Assembly: GCF_009649815.1 (NCBI RefSeq)
Contig: NZ_WJIC01000004.1
Location: forward strand, 372,001 to 436,000
Reading direction: 5' to 3'
Length of the DNA: 64,000 nt
Origin: Nocardia sp. SYP-A9097
Lineage (GTDB): Bacteria > Actinomycetota > Actinomycetes > Mycobacteriales > Mycobacteriaceae
The position numbers were made by a program, and so were the translations under genes. The notes beneath the pieces are model-generated. The model was not told the DNA's origin, did not search any database, and saw nothing but the letters and a program-made list of their open reading frames with translations. Each line of letters opens with the position of its first letter. Position 1 is the stretch's first letter. Of the stretch, positions 33,766 through 41,757 are shown piece by piece.

Positions 33766-34880
33766 GAAAGCCTCGCGATCGCGGCCCGGCCGCCCTCCAG
33801 GAACTCGCCCCACGGGGCTGCGCCCTTCTTGTCCTTGGTGCGCGGCTCGACCACACCGTGCAGGTACTTGTTGAGAATGGCCAGATCCTCGGGCGTGCGC
33901 CGGGCCAGGGATCCGACCAGCGAACTCGCGAGGGTCTCCGCGCGCAGTTCCTTCTCACCGAAGAACTGACTGTGCAGGATGGCGTCCTCGAGTACGCCGA
34001 TCTGCTCGGCGGTGGACAGCGCCGACTCCAGTTTGTCGTCATCGCTGGTGGCGGCGGCCGCGGCGGCGCGCAGGTCCGCGAAGCTCTCCAGCAGGATGTC
34101 CAGCAGCGTGGGCGGCAGTTCCAGTTCGAGGGAGTGCCGCCGCAGCAGTTCCGCGGTGCGGAAGCGCACGATCTCCGCCTCGCTCTTCTTGTTGGACACC
34201 ACCGGGATTCGCACGAAGTTGAAGCGCCGCTTGAGCGCCGAGGACAGGTCGTTCACACCCCGGTCGCGGCTGTTGGCGGTGGCGATAATGGAGAAGCCGG
34301 GCTGCGCGAACACCACATTGTCGTCATCGAGTTCCGGAATCGAGACGTACTTCTCCGAGAGAATGGAGATCAGCGCGTCCTGCACATCGCTGGTGGAGCG
34401 GGTGAGCTCCTCGAAGCGGCCGATAACGCCCTGCTCCATGGCGGTCATGATCGGCGACGGGATCATCGACTCGCGCGACTGGCCCTTGGCGATGACCATG
34501 GAGATATTCCACGAGTACTTGATGTGGTCCTCGGTCGTGCCGGCGGTGCCCTGCACCACCAGCGTGGAATTGCGGCTGATGGCCGCGGCCAGCAGTTCGG
34601 CCAGCCAGCTCTTGCCGGTACCCGGATCGCCGATGAGCAGCAGACCCCGGTCCGAGGCCAGCGTGACAATGCTGCGCTCGACGAAACTGCGGTCACCGAA
34701 CCACTTCTGGGCTACTTCGCGGTCCAGTCCGTCGGCGCGTTCGGAGCCGAAGATGAACAGCCGCACCATCTTCGGGCTCAGCCGCCACGTGTACGGCTTG
34801 GGGCCGTCGTCGATGGACTCCAGCCAATCGAGTTCCTCGGCGTACTTGACCTCGGCGGGGGCGCGCAAAACTTCGGTCAT
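33762..34880 (-). CDS. MoxR-type AAA+ ATPase
   Basis: A 372-residue AAA+ protein. Walker A is LLLIGDPGTGKSW with Lys90; the following TLVVQGTAGTTEDHI is the usual helix/strand after the P-loop. GVIGRFEELTRSTSDVQDALISILSEKYVSI is the Walker B area, FSIIATANSRDRGVNDLSSALKRRFNF includes sensor 1 and the arginine finger. MoxR ATPases work with VWA-domain proteins to remodel target complexes, often loading metals or activating enzymes. The next upstream gene (10 nt) is a VWA protein. There is a short C-terminal lid domain. Confidence 0.93.
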   Translation of the reverse strand: MTEVLRAPAEVKYAEELDWLESIDDGPKPYTWRLSPKMVRLFIFGSERADGLDREVAQKWFGDRSFVERSIVTLASDRGLLLIGDPGTGKSWLAELLAAAISRNSTLVVQGTAGTTEDHIKYSWNISMVIAKGQSRESMIPSPIMTAMEQGVIGRFEELTRSTSDVQDALISILSEKYVSIPELDDDNVVFAQPGFSIIATANSRDRGVNDLSSALKRRFNFVRIPVVSNKKSEAEIVRFRTAELLRRHSLELELPPTLLDILLESFADLRAAAAAATSDDDKLESALSTAEQIGVLEDAILHSQFFGEKELRAETLASSLVGSLARRTPEDLAILNKYLHGVVEPRTKDKKGAAPWGEFLEGGRAAIARLS

Positions 34881-34890
34881 GGCAGGTCTC

Positions 34891-36267
34891 CTAATCGAGA
34901 AAGTTCTTGAGTTCGTGCACGAGTTTCTGGATCTTCCCGGAAATCACCGGGGTGCCAAGGGCTTTGAACCGCTCACGGAACCACGGGTTGACGCTCTGAT
35001 GGCCGGAGCTGTTCACCGAGCCGACCGGGATGAGCTTCACCCCGGAGCGGTGTACGGCTTCCATGGCCTCGAACAGCGGTTGCGAGCGGTCGAACTCGTA
35101 GAAGTCCGAAATCCACACCAGCACCGTGTTTTTCGGGTCGGTGATCTTGGGTTGCGCCATGGCCATGGCGATCGGGCCGTCATTACCGCCACCGAGATTG
35201 GTGCGCAGCAGCACCTCGAACGGGTCGTGCACCCACGGGGTGAGATCCAGGGCGCGGGTGTCGTAGGCGATAAGATGCACATCCACCTTGGGCAGGCCCG
35301 CGAAGATCGACGCCAGAATGGTGCAGTTCACCATGGAGTCGACCATGGAACCGGACTGGTCAACCACCACGATCATGCGGGCCGGAACGGTGCGCTTGGC
35401 GGTCTGGCGGTAGTAGAGCCGGTCGACATACAGTCGCTCGTCCTGGGGATTCCAGTTGGGCAGGTTCTTCCAAATGGTCCGGTCCACATCCAGATTGCGC
35501 AGAATGCGTTTGGGTGGGACCGAGCGGTCGACGGTGCCGACGCTGGTCTGCTGCACCTGGGTGCGCAGCACCTCGGCGACCTCGTCGATGTAGCGGCGGA
35601 TGAGGCGTTTGGCATTGGCCAGGGCCACGCCGGAGAGATTGTGCTTATCGCGCAACAGTTGTTCGATGAGCGACATGCTCGGGGTGAGCTGAGCGGCCAG
35701 ATGCGGATCTGCGAGGACTTCGCGCAGGCGCATACGGGACACCAGTTCGCCTTCGAGACCGGTGAGTACGCCCTGCACGGCACCGGCCTCTTCGCCGAGG
35801 CAGCGGCGCAGCCAATTGGCATCGGACTGCCAGCCTGCCAGTTGAGTGGCGCTGACTTGGCCGGAGCCGGTGGCGAAGACGTTCAGCAGCAGCTTGGAAA
35901 CCAGTGCGGCGGTGCGCACATCGGCCGCGCCGATGGTCTGGGGTGCCTCGGCCGCGGCCTCGATCTCCGCGGTCTCGGCTACCGAGTCCTCGGTGTTGTT
36001 GGCCGCAGTGCCCTCGGCCTGGGCGTCTCCAGCCGTGGCGTGCTCGGTCTCGGAGAAGTCGAGGCTGTCGAACTCCGCCTGCATGGCCGGATACCGTTGC
36101 ACCACATTGTCTATGGAGATGCCCGGATCGAGCACCGCCAGGGGCAACCCCAGATCGTCGACAATGCCCGCGCTCGCCTGCTCCAGCGTCGGCTGCTGAT
36201 CCCCGGTGAAGACACCGGCCAGCAGCCGCCAGTACAGGATCTGTCGTCGTGTCTCGTGATTCGTCAT
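34891..36267 (-). CDS. VWA-domain protein of the MoxR operon
   Basis: A 458-residue protein. The C-terminal third is a VWA domain with the MIDAS motif VVDQSGSMVDS at D303-S305-S307, and later metal-site threonine and aspartate candidates in LRTNLGGGNDGP and VWISDFYEFD. The N-terminal half is helical and acidic, including an Ala/Glu-rich linker. VWA proteins pair with MoxR ATPases to act as metal-ion-dependent adaptors. Start at this ATG overlaps the stop of the DUF5691 gene by 4 nt; an upstream extension of 34 codons is Arg-rich and overlaps the previous gene. Confidence 0.92.
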   Translation of the reverse strand: MTNHETRRQILYWRLLAGVFTGDQQPTLEQASAGIVDDLGLPLAVLDPGISIDNVVQRYPAMQAEFDSLDFSETEHATAGDAQAEGTAANNTEDSVAETAEIEAAAEAPQTIGAADVRTAALVSKLLLNVFATGSGQVSATQLAGWQSDANWLRRCLGEEAGAVQGVLTGLEGELVSRMRLREVLADPHLAAQLTPSMSLIEQLLRDKHNLSGVALANAKRLIRRYIDEVAEVLRTQVQQTSVGTVDRSVPPKRILRNLDVDRTIWKNLPNWNPQDERLYVDRLYYRQTAKRTVPARMIVVVDQSGSMVDSMVNCTILASIFAGLPKVDVHLIAYDTRALDLTPWVHDPFEVLLRTNLGGGNDGPIAMAMAQPKITDPKNTVLVWISDFYEFDRSQPLFEAMEAVHRSGVKLIPVGSVNSSGHQSVNPWFRERFKALGTPVISGKIQKLVHELKNFLD

Positions 36268-37640
36268 TTGCGCAGCAGCTTTCCCGCGCGTTCGCGCAAT
36301 ACCGCCACGGCATCGCCCGACTTGGCTTGTGCCTTGGCGACTTTCGGATCGGTCGGGCCGAGCGCCCAATCACCGTTGTGGAAGGCGGTGAGCGCGGTCT
36401 TGACCTTGCGCTGCACGGCCAGCGGTCGCACCGACCAGCCGCTCGCATCCCAGCGCAGCAATCCGATCATGGTGCTGGAACCCCGCACCCCGACCGGAGT
36501 GAGCGGACCGGCGGACGGCAGCGCGTCCATTTCCACCCGGATCCGGGCTTCGCCCAATTCCAGTGCACCGTCGCGGAACCGGTACCCCTCGAACAGAACC
36601 GGTACGGCGATATGCACTGGATCGCGATCCAGCGGTGCGACGGCCGGGGGATGTGCCTGCGGTAGTTGCACATTGGCGGTGACGAACGGATCGGCGGCCT
36701 CCCCGGCCTTCGCCCGATCGTCATCCCACAGCAGATCACCGGTCGCGGTCAGCGGCATATCGGTGAGCTCCAGCGCGCGATGCTCGGCCAGCGCGGTGAG
36801 CAACTGTCGATGCGCACCCAGCAGCTGCCAAATCGCCGGTCCCACAACGGTATCCACCTTGGCCGCCACCACCGACACCCGCACCTGACGGGCCGGTGCG
36901 CCGGCGATCTCCAGCACGCCGTACACCTGCACCTGCACCGCGGTGCCGTGCTCGTGCACGTCCACGCCCAGCGGGAGCAGCCGACCCGAAACCGATTCGC
37001 GCGCAGCTGATTCCGTGCCGCGCCAGGACAGCAGCAGAGCACGCGTCCACAGGTCGGCCCACCGGCGTGCGGGCACCCGGTCCATGCTCGCGATCGGCGC
37101 GCAAGCGCTCAGTTCGGCGGTGAAGCCGTCCAGCAGCATCGCCAGCCGCCGTAGCGCGGGTTCGGCCAGCAGCGCCTCGACTGTCTTATCGGCAGCCGCC
37201 ACCAGATCGTGGTCCACGCCGCGCCATCCGGCGATGGCGAGTTCGCCCAGCCAGGCGCGCGGCCCCGCCGCGAGCGGGCTCGAAGCGGTCGTATCCGGCG
37301 TGGCAGTCCACTCGAATCGATTGCGGCCCAACGCCGTATCGGCCTGTTCGACCAGTGCGTCATGCACCGACCCCAGTAGTGCGGCACGCGCGGCGGCCAG
37401 CGCCGACAGTTCCTCCGTACCGATGGCTCCCGTGCTCACCTTCGACACCGCGGCCGATACCGCCTCGGCCAGTGGCGATCCCGCCACCGCTCCGGCCAGC
37501 CCCGCCAATGCCGCGCTCTGCGGTTCGGAAACCCGGGCAAACCCATTGACCAGCGCGTTATCGAAGCCTTGCACCGCATCCAGTGCCGCCGTGATGCCGG
37601 TCGGCGCATCCGCCAGCGCGGCCAGTTGTACAGCCCGCAT
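36264..37640 (-). CDS. DUF5691-family protein
   Basis: A 458-residue Ala/Leu-rich soluble protein (typical: AAVAGSPLAEAVSAAVSKVS, then LGELAIAGWRGVDHDLVAA). Its pattern and place fit DUF5691, which in many bacteria sits between the SWIM and the AAA/VWA genes of this module. The latter part has strands such as VQVYGVLEIAGAPARQVRVSV. Start overlaps the SWIM gene stop by 1 nt (TGATG), and the end overlaps the VWA start. No catalytic motif can be recognised; a scaffold or substrate-binding role is possible. Confidence 0.75.
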   Translation of the reverse strand: MRAVQLAALADAPTGITAALDAVQGFDNALVNGFARVSEPQSAALAGLAGAVAGSPLAEAVSAAVSKVSTGAIGTEELSALAAARAALLGSVHDALVEQADTALGRNRFEWTATPDTTASSPLAAGPRAWLGELAIAGWRGVDHDLVAAADKTVEALLAEPALRRLAMLLDGFTAELSACAPIASMDRVPARRWADLWTRALLLSWRGTESAARESVSGRLLPLGVDVHEHGTAVQVQVYGVLEIAGAPARQVRVSVVAAKVDTVVGPAIWQLLGAHRQLLTALAEHRALELTDMPLTATGDLLWDDDRAKAGEAADPFVTANVQLPQAHPPAVAPLDRDPVHIAVPVLFEGYRFRDGALELGEARIRVEMDALPSAGPLTPVGVRGSSTMIGLLRWDASGWSVRPLAVQRKVKTALTAFHNGDWALGPTDPKVAKAQAKSGDAVAVLRERAGKLLRK

Positions 37641-38152
37641 CAGTGATCCACCCCCGCCGGAAACCAGTGCAGCTCCGGAATCGGCATCGCGCTACCCGGC
37701 AGCTCAAGGTAGGTCAAATGCCGCAGAAACCGGCTGAACACCGCAGCCGCAGGAGCCGGATCCCGAGTCCCCGTGAGGCAGTGCACAATTCGCGACCCCT
37801 CAGGCACCTCGACCCGCAGAAACCGAGCCACCCGATCCTGCCCGTACTGCAACACAGCTTCCTCGATAAGCGAATCCAGATGCTTGCAGGTCCCCCACCC
37901 CTGATTCAACCCCCCGCAAGGCCGATTGTTATTGGTACTACAGCTCAACCCATGAGTCCCCGCAGTCACCGACGCGACATAAACCCGCGAGATATCGGAA
38001 CCACTGGACACCACCCCCTGCAGCCGCCCTTCAGCCATCTCCACGAACGGCACCTTATTCAACTTCCGCGCCGCGACAGCAGGCAAAACCCGCACCACAG
38101 CCCCACTCTCCCAAGCCGGTTCCTCCAGCGTGGCACCCGATTCCGAGCCCAT
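37640..38152 (-). CDS. SWIM-like zinc-finger protein heading the MoxR-VWA operon
   Basis: A 170-residue protein. The key region is SCSTNNNRPCGGLNQGWGTC followed by KHL. Three cysteines and a histidine appear, with the final C-x-H of SWIM fingers, but the usual C-x-C is replaced by a C-x7-C spacing. This is therefore an atypical SWIM-like finger; the position as first gene of the module supports the relation. The rest is helical with short strands. The first ATG of the open frame is 210 nt upstream but encodes a Gly/Trp-rich run, so I start here. A G-quadruplex-forming tract lies 95-116 nt upstream. Confidence 0.65.
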   Translation of the reverse strand: MGSESGATLEEPAWESGAVVRVLPAVAARKLNKVPFVEMAEGRLQGVVSSGSDISRVYVASVTAGTHGLSCSTNNNRPCGGLNQGWGTCKHLDSLIEEAVLQYGQDRVARFLRVEVPEGSRIVHCLTGTRDPAPAAAVFSRFLRHLTYLELPGSAMPIPELHWFPAGVDH

Positions 38153-38246
38153 CGTTCTCCCTCCCGATCGATCACGATGCGCCCAAGGTATGCGACCCCA
38201 CCGACAACCACCGCCCCACCCCCAAACCCCCAGGTAAAGCAAACTT

Positions 38247-38268
38247 CCCCACCCGCCCCACCCCACCC
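38247..38268 (-). other. G-quadruplex-forming tract in the leader of the five-gene operon
   Basis: The leftward strand carries five runs of three or four G separated by single bases (GGG-T-GGGG-T-GGGG-C-GGG-T-GGGG), an arrangement expected to fold into a very stable parallel G-quadruplex. It lies in the promoter or 5' leader of the SWIM-like gene. A second, weaker cluster of G-runs lies at 38196-38231. A regulatory role is inferred. Confidence 0.6.
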
Positions 38269-38409
38269 GGCAACGACCGCCCCGCCACGACCCCACCTCG
38301 CGGTGCCTTCGCCCGGCCGTATTCCCCTTCCTACCAACGCAATTGCGCTGGCGGCACGTCACCGACCGCTCGGCCGGGGATCACCCTTCCGTGAAGATTG
38401 CCGGACCCG

Positions 38410-38484
38410 TTGGACTTCCAGGGCCAGCTGCTGCACTACGACGACGAACGCGGGCCGGTCACCTTCGAACCCGAGGCGGCATAG
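38410..38484 (+). pseudogene. Short coding-like relic near the PIN toxin
   Basis: A 24-codon piece ending in TAG reads LDFQGQLLHYDDERGPVTF followed by EPEAA. Codon use and amino acid pattern look like the end of a real protein, but no start or upstream domain is found. I cannot name the family. The rest of this 466-bp gap holds the G-rich tract and no other gene that I can support. Confidence 0.3.
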
Positions 38485-38618
38485 GTCGTCTCGGTGGCGC
38501 GGCAAGTGTGCCCCTCGGTCACCCCGGCAAACCCTTTGAGGTCTGTGTTGTTCGGATGGCGGTGCGGCCGAGCATTTGAAACATGTTGTGCAGCAAATGG
38601 GTTCACATGTCGCGAAGG

Positions 38619-39032
38619 TTAGTCCTGCCGGAATTCGACGATGCGCACCTGCCAGGGGATTGCGGCTCGGGCGTGTTCCCAGCGCGTGGCGTTCATGGTG
38701 AGTATCGGGCAGTCGAGGCGGCGGGCCAGGGCGAGGGCATGCGCGGCGGCGGAGTCCTCGGGCTGCCCGATCCACGCGGCGACGTGTGCGATGGCGGACA
38801 GGTGATCGAGCTCTGTGAGGTCGTCGAGGAGTATGTGATCGACACGTTCGACGACGGCGTTGATGTATTCGCACTGTTCGTCGGAGAGCCCGGCTTCCGC
38901 CCTGATCAACACAATCTGGGGGATGGCCATGCGGATGCTGCGGGCATCGAGACTGGCTATCAGGTTGGCGGCATCGTCGCTTCCTTCCCCGAATGCCCGC
39001 AACACCGTGTCGTCGAGGACGTAGATGGTCAC
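38619..39032 (-). CDS. PIN-domain toxin (VapC-like)
   Basis: A 137-residue PIN-domain protein. It starts with YVLDDTVL (acidic residues D7/D8), E46 sits in RAEAGLS, and D93 in GQPEDSAAAHALALARRL; these fit the catalytic acids of PIN nucleases. Near the end, the usual T-x-D is TMNATRW, with Asn114 in the acid position. Such toxins cleave RNA, typically tRNA or rRNA. The start overlaps the antitoxin stop by 4 nt (ATGA), so the two are co-translated. The Asn substitution could lower activity. Confidence 0.85.
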   Translation of the reverse strand: MTIYVLDDTVLRAFGEGSDDAANLIASLDARSIRMAIPQIVLIRAEAGLSDEQCEYINAVVERVDHILLDDLTELDHLSAIAHVAAWIGQPEDSAAAHALALARRLDCPILTMNATRWEHARAAIPWQVRIVEFRQD

Positions 39033-39295
39033 TGGTGGGCGGCCTCGTCTCCGGCGGCGAGCTCGGCGAGGGTGTCGGCCATGCGGTTGGCGCGGGCGAC
39101 CGAAGCGGTGTTCGTGGCCGCGTCGCGGAAGCGCTGATCGAGCAGGATTTGCCGGCGAGCGCGGCGGGCATCGTCGGCGTTCATCAGCTTGACGATGGTG
39201 TCTTCGATGGTGAGCCCGTCGGGGGTGCGGGCTTTGAGTTTGTCGCGGGTCGTGGCGCTGGTTTGGATGGTTGTCTTGTGAACCGGATCTGCCAT
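39029..39295 (-). CDS. Ribbon-helix-helix-type antitoxin
   Basis: An 88-residue protein. The N-terminus KTTIQTSATTRDKLKARTPDGLTIEDTIVKLMNADDARRARRQ fits an RHH DNA-binding fold (strand, helix, turn, helix). The C-terminal part is helical and Ala-rich, which would wrap the toxin. Antitoxins of this type repress their own operon and neutralise the PIN toxin. It is directly upstream of and coupled to the toxin gene. Family is judged from pattern and context. Confidence 0.75.
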   Translation of the reverse strand: MADPVHKTTIQTSATTRDKLKARTPDGLTIEDTIVKLMNADDARRARRQILLDQRFRDAATNTASVARANRMADTLAELAAGDEAAHQ

Positions 39296-39480
39296 AGCAA
39301 GACTATAGCTGCCATAGTGTGACTATGGCGAGCGTGTAAACCGTCGAGTTCGCAATCTGACTTGGGTTCATTTCTGAATCTGGCCCGCTAGGGGTTCGGG
39401 CGTGGTCTACTGCTCTGCAACTTGGGTGCGAGCGCCTCGATGACGATGTCGAGGGACGCCCGATGTATGTGGGAGCGACG

Positions 39481-40341
39481 ATGGTGGACAGAAGTATGCA
39501 GCGGGTGGCCGGGTCGGTGGCCGCGTTCGCGGTGGCGGCGGGGTTTGCGGTTGCGGCGATGCCGGGTACGGCTTCGGCGGCGCCGGGGTCGATCACGTGG
39601 AGTGATGGGAACAGTAAGTTCACTCGGACGGTTTCGAACGTCAATCCGATTGTTGGTGACACTGTCACTGTCACAACGACATTCGAGCGGACCGGCATTC
39701 CGGTGGAGTACATCTACTCGGTCAAGGATCTGCATCCGGCTTGTCTGACCCCGGTCGCTGGGTCGGCGAAGATGGGTGGTGACCAGGTTGAGCTCGACAC
39801 CTCGTCCTCGGATTGGGTGCGCGCTTCGTTCGGCATCACCAAATACCCTGTGTACCCGAATATTTCGCCGAAGTCGCAGACCTTCGAGGTGCAGTACAAG
39901 GTGGGCGTCAACTGTGCCCGCGACACTCCGCTGCCGACCTCCATGCACTACGGTGGCTCGCTCGGCGACGGCACCTACCAGGACAAGGGCCCGGCCATTA
40001 CGGTGTCCAGCGATGCCTTGTCGACCACCGTGCTCACCGATGTGGCCGGTGCGCAGACCGGCAAGGCCGTCACCTTGGAGGCGACCGTGGCACCGGCGGC
40101 AGCGGGCGGCACCATCCAATTCAAGGCGGGCGACAACGTTCTCGGTGATATCCCCGTCGCCGCGAACGGCAAGGCCACGATCGTGTGGACCCCGGGTGCG
40201 GCGGGCTCGTACACCATCGGCGCGACCTTCTCCGGCCGCAGCGGCGTCGCCGGCTCGTCGACCACCAAGGTGGTGACCGTCGCCGATCAGCCGACCGAGC
40301 CGAGCCCAACTCCCAAGCCCAGCACCGGATCCTTCGGCTGA
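39481..40341 (+). CDS. Secreted protein with bacterial Ig-like domain
   Basis: About 286 residues. The N-terminus is a classical Sec signal peptide: basic MVDRSMQR, a hydrophobic core FAVAAGFAVAAM, and a cleavage site PGTASA|AP. The mature part has one strand-rich region containing two cysteines (PACLTPVAGSAK and VGVNCARD), then an Ig-like (Big_3_5) domain with PAAAGGTIQFKAGDNVLGD and GSYTIGATFSG. The tail is Pro/Thr-rich. GGAG lies 6 nt before this ATG, which decides the start. Probably a surface or secreted protein of the cell envelope; no partner recognised. Confidence 0.8.
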   Translation: MVDRSMQRVAGSVAAFAVAAGFAVAAMPGTASAAPGSITWSDGNSKFTRTVSNVNPIVGDTVTVTTTFERTGIPVEYIYSVKDLHPACLTPVAGSAKMGGDQVELDTSSSDWVRASFGITKYPVYPNISPKSQTFEVQYKVGVNCARDTPLPTSMHYGGSLGDGTYQDKGPAITVSSDALSTTVLTDVAGAQTGKAVTLEATVAPAAAGGTIQFKAGDNVLGDIPVAANGKATIVWTPGAAGSYTIGATFSGRSGVAGSSTTKVVTVADQPTEPSPTPKPSTGSFG

Positions 40342-40464
40342 TCGCCTCCCCGGTTGCCCACGGAATTTCCGTCTTGCCGAATCCGGGGTCGGTGCGAGGG
40401 GGGTCTCTTGTACACTCCCGCTGAAGTGAAATTTTCACACTTCAGTTCGCGATTCGAGGATTCA

Positions 40465-40830
40465 ATGAAGTTTCGTTCCCCAGGTGTATTCGCCGTGCGC
40501 TTCGCCGCAACCGTAGCCGGAGCAGTCGTATTGATCGGCGGGGTGGCGGCGTGCGGGAGCGATAAGGCGGACGGCGGGTCACCGACCAGTGCGGTCGTGG
40601 CCCCGCCGAGCACCACCGCAGCCCCGGCGAGCAGCGCGGCGGCCCCGGCGACCAGCACGGACGCGCCCGCGCCGAGCGCTCCGGCACTGCCCGCGCCGCA
40701 ATCCGAGGCCACCTCGGAAGCTCCTGCGGCACAGCCGGTCGCGCCCAAGCCCGCGCCGCAAACCCAGCAGCAGAAGCCGGCGCCGCCGACATTGGACGCG
40801 CCCGGCTTCGAACCTCGCGCGGGCTACTGA
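40465..40830 (+). CDS. Small Pro/Ala/Thr-rich lipoprotein
   Basis: A 121-residue protein. The N-terminus has a signal with FAATVAGAVVLIGGVAAC and the lipobox VAAC, followed by GSDKADGG. The rest is low-complexity Ala/Pro/Ser/Thr (PSTTAAPASSAAAPATST), a disordered linker-like tail ending PTLDAPGFEPRAGY. Such proteins tether to the outer leaflet of the plasma membrane; no enzymatic domain. It lies 18 nt upstream of the GDSL esterase gene and is probably cotranscribed with it. Confidence 0.7.
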   Translation: MKFRSPGVFAVRFAATVAGAVVLIGGVAACGSDKADGGSPTSAVVAPPSTTAAPASSAAAPATSTDAPAPSAPALPAPQSEATSEAPAAQPVAPKPAPQTQQQKPAPPTLDAPGFEPRAGY

Positions 40831-40848
40831 GAAAGCCGGAGAATTCAC

Positions 40849-41757
40849 GTGTCGGGAAACAGTGGACGGTGGTTGTTCGCCGCGGTGGTCGCGGTCGCGG
40901 CCGTCATGACAAAGGCTGCGGGGGTGAGCGCGGAAGCCGCTCCCGAGGGCAAAAGGCTGGTGGTCCTGGGCGATTCGTTTACCGCGAACGGTTTCGACCC
41001 GCTGTCCAAGGAACAGAAGTGCTTGCGGGGCCTGACGGCGTGGCCCGCGCAATTGAGCAAGCTGATGGGCCTGCAAGGGTCCGATCAGGTGGCGGACCAG
41101 TCCTGTGTGGGAGCGTCGATCGACAGCGGCGCGGGGTACACGCTGGGCATCGAAGCGCGTGACGCCGACAAGGCCGGCGCGTTCGGGCCGCGCACCGAAC
41201 TCGTGACGCTGCAGTTCGGGCTGAACGACTACTGGGGCGGCTCCGACCAATCCCTTTGGAACGCAGTGCAACAGTGCGTTTTCGATCTCGCCGCCGGCTG
41301 TGGGTCCGACGCCGTGGACCAGGGTCGCATGCCCGATCCTCGCACGGTGTCCGGCGCCGCGTATGCCGGCCGCATTCGCAATGTGGTGGCCTACATCCGG
41401 TACTACGCACCCAATGCGCGCATCGTGCTGGTCGGGTACCCGGAGCTGTTCGGAGCGGACCAGGACGCCGTGTGCCTCGACTTCTTCGGCCTCGTGCCGT
41501 TCACGCAGCCGCAGGGCCGCACCGTCGTCGAATACTTCAACAGGATCGACCAGGCGGAGCGCGAAGCCGCCGCGCAGTTGAAGCTGGACTTCCTCGACGC
41601 CCGCGCGCTGACCGCCGGGCATGGGCAGTGCTCGCCGCAACCGTGGGTGAACGGCGCGTTCGATCCGATCATCAATTTCGGTGGCCTGCCGTTCCACCCG
41701 TCTCCCGAGGGTGACGCCGTGGTCGCGAATGCGCTGCACGAACAGTACGCACGATGA
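40849..41757 (+). CDS. Secreted SGNH/GDSL hydrolase
   Basis: A 302-residue exported esterase-like protein beginning at GTG. A signal peptide (WLFAAVVAVAAVMTKAAGVSA) precedes RLVVLGDSFTANG, the block I nucleophile serine. LQFGLNDYWGG supplies the GxND block III, and GGLPFHPSPEGD supplies the block V D-x-x-H-like element (His of the triad). Four or more cysteines suggest disulfides. It could deacylate a surface glycan or lipid. The stop overlaps the start of an acyltransferase gene by 4 nt, suggesting an acylation/deacylation pair. Confidence 0.88.
   Translation: MSGNSGRWLFAAVVAVAAVMTKAAGVSAEAAPEGKRLVVLGDSFTANGFDPLSKEQKCLRGLTAWPAQLSKLMGLQGSDQVADQSCVGASIDSGAGYTLGIEARDADKAGAFGPRTELVTLQFGLNDYWGGSDQSLWNAVQQCVFDLAAGCGSDAVDQGRMPDPRTVSGAAYAGRIRNVVAYIRYYAPNARIVLVGYPELFGADQDAVCLDFFGLVPFTQPQGRTVVEYFNRIDQAEREAAAQLKLDFLDARALTAGHGQCSPQPWVNGAFDPIINFGGLPFHPSPEGDAVVANALHEQYAR

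Noticed and set aside
38153..38362. N-terminal extension of the SWIM-like protein
   Set aside because: It would encode a Gly/Trp/Arg run read through the G-quadruplex tract; the start at 38152 is more natural.
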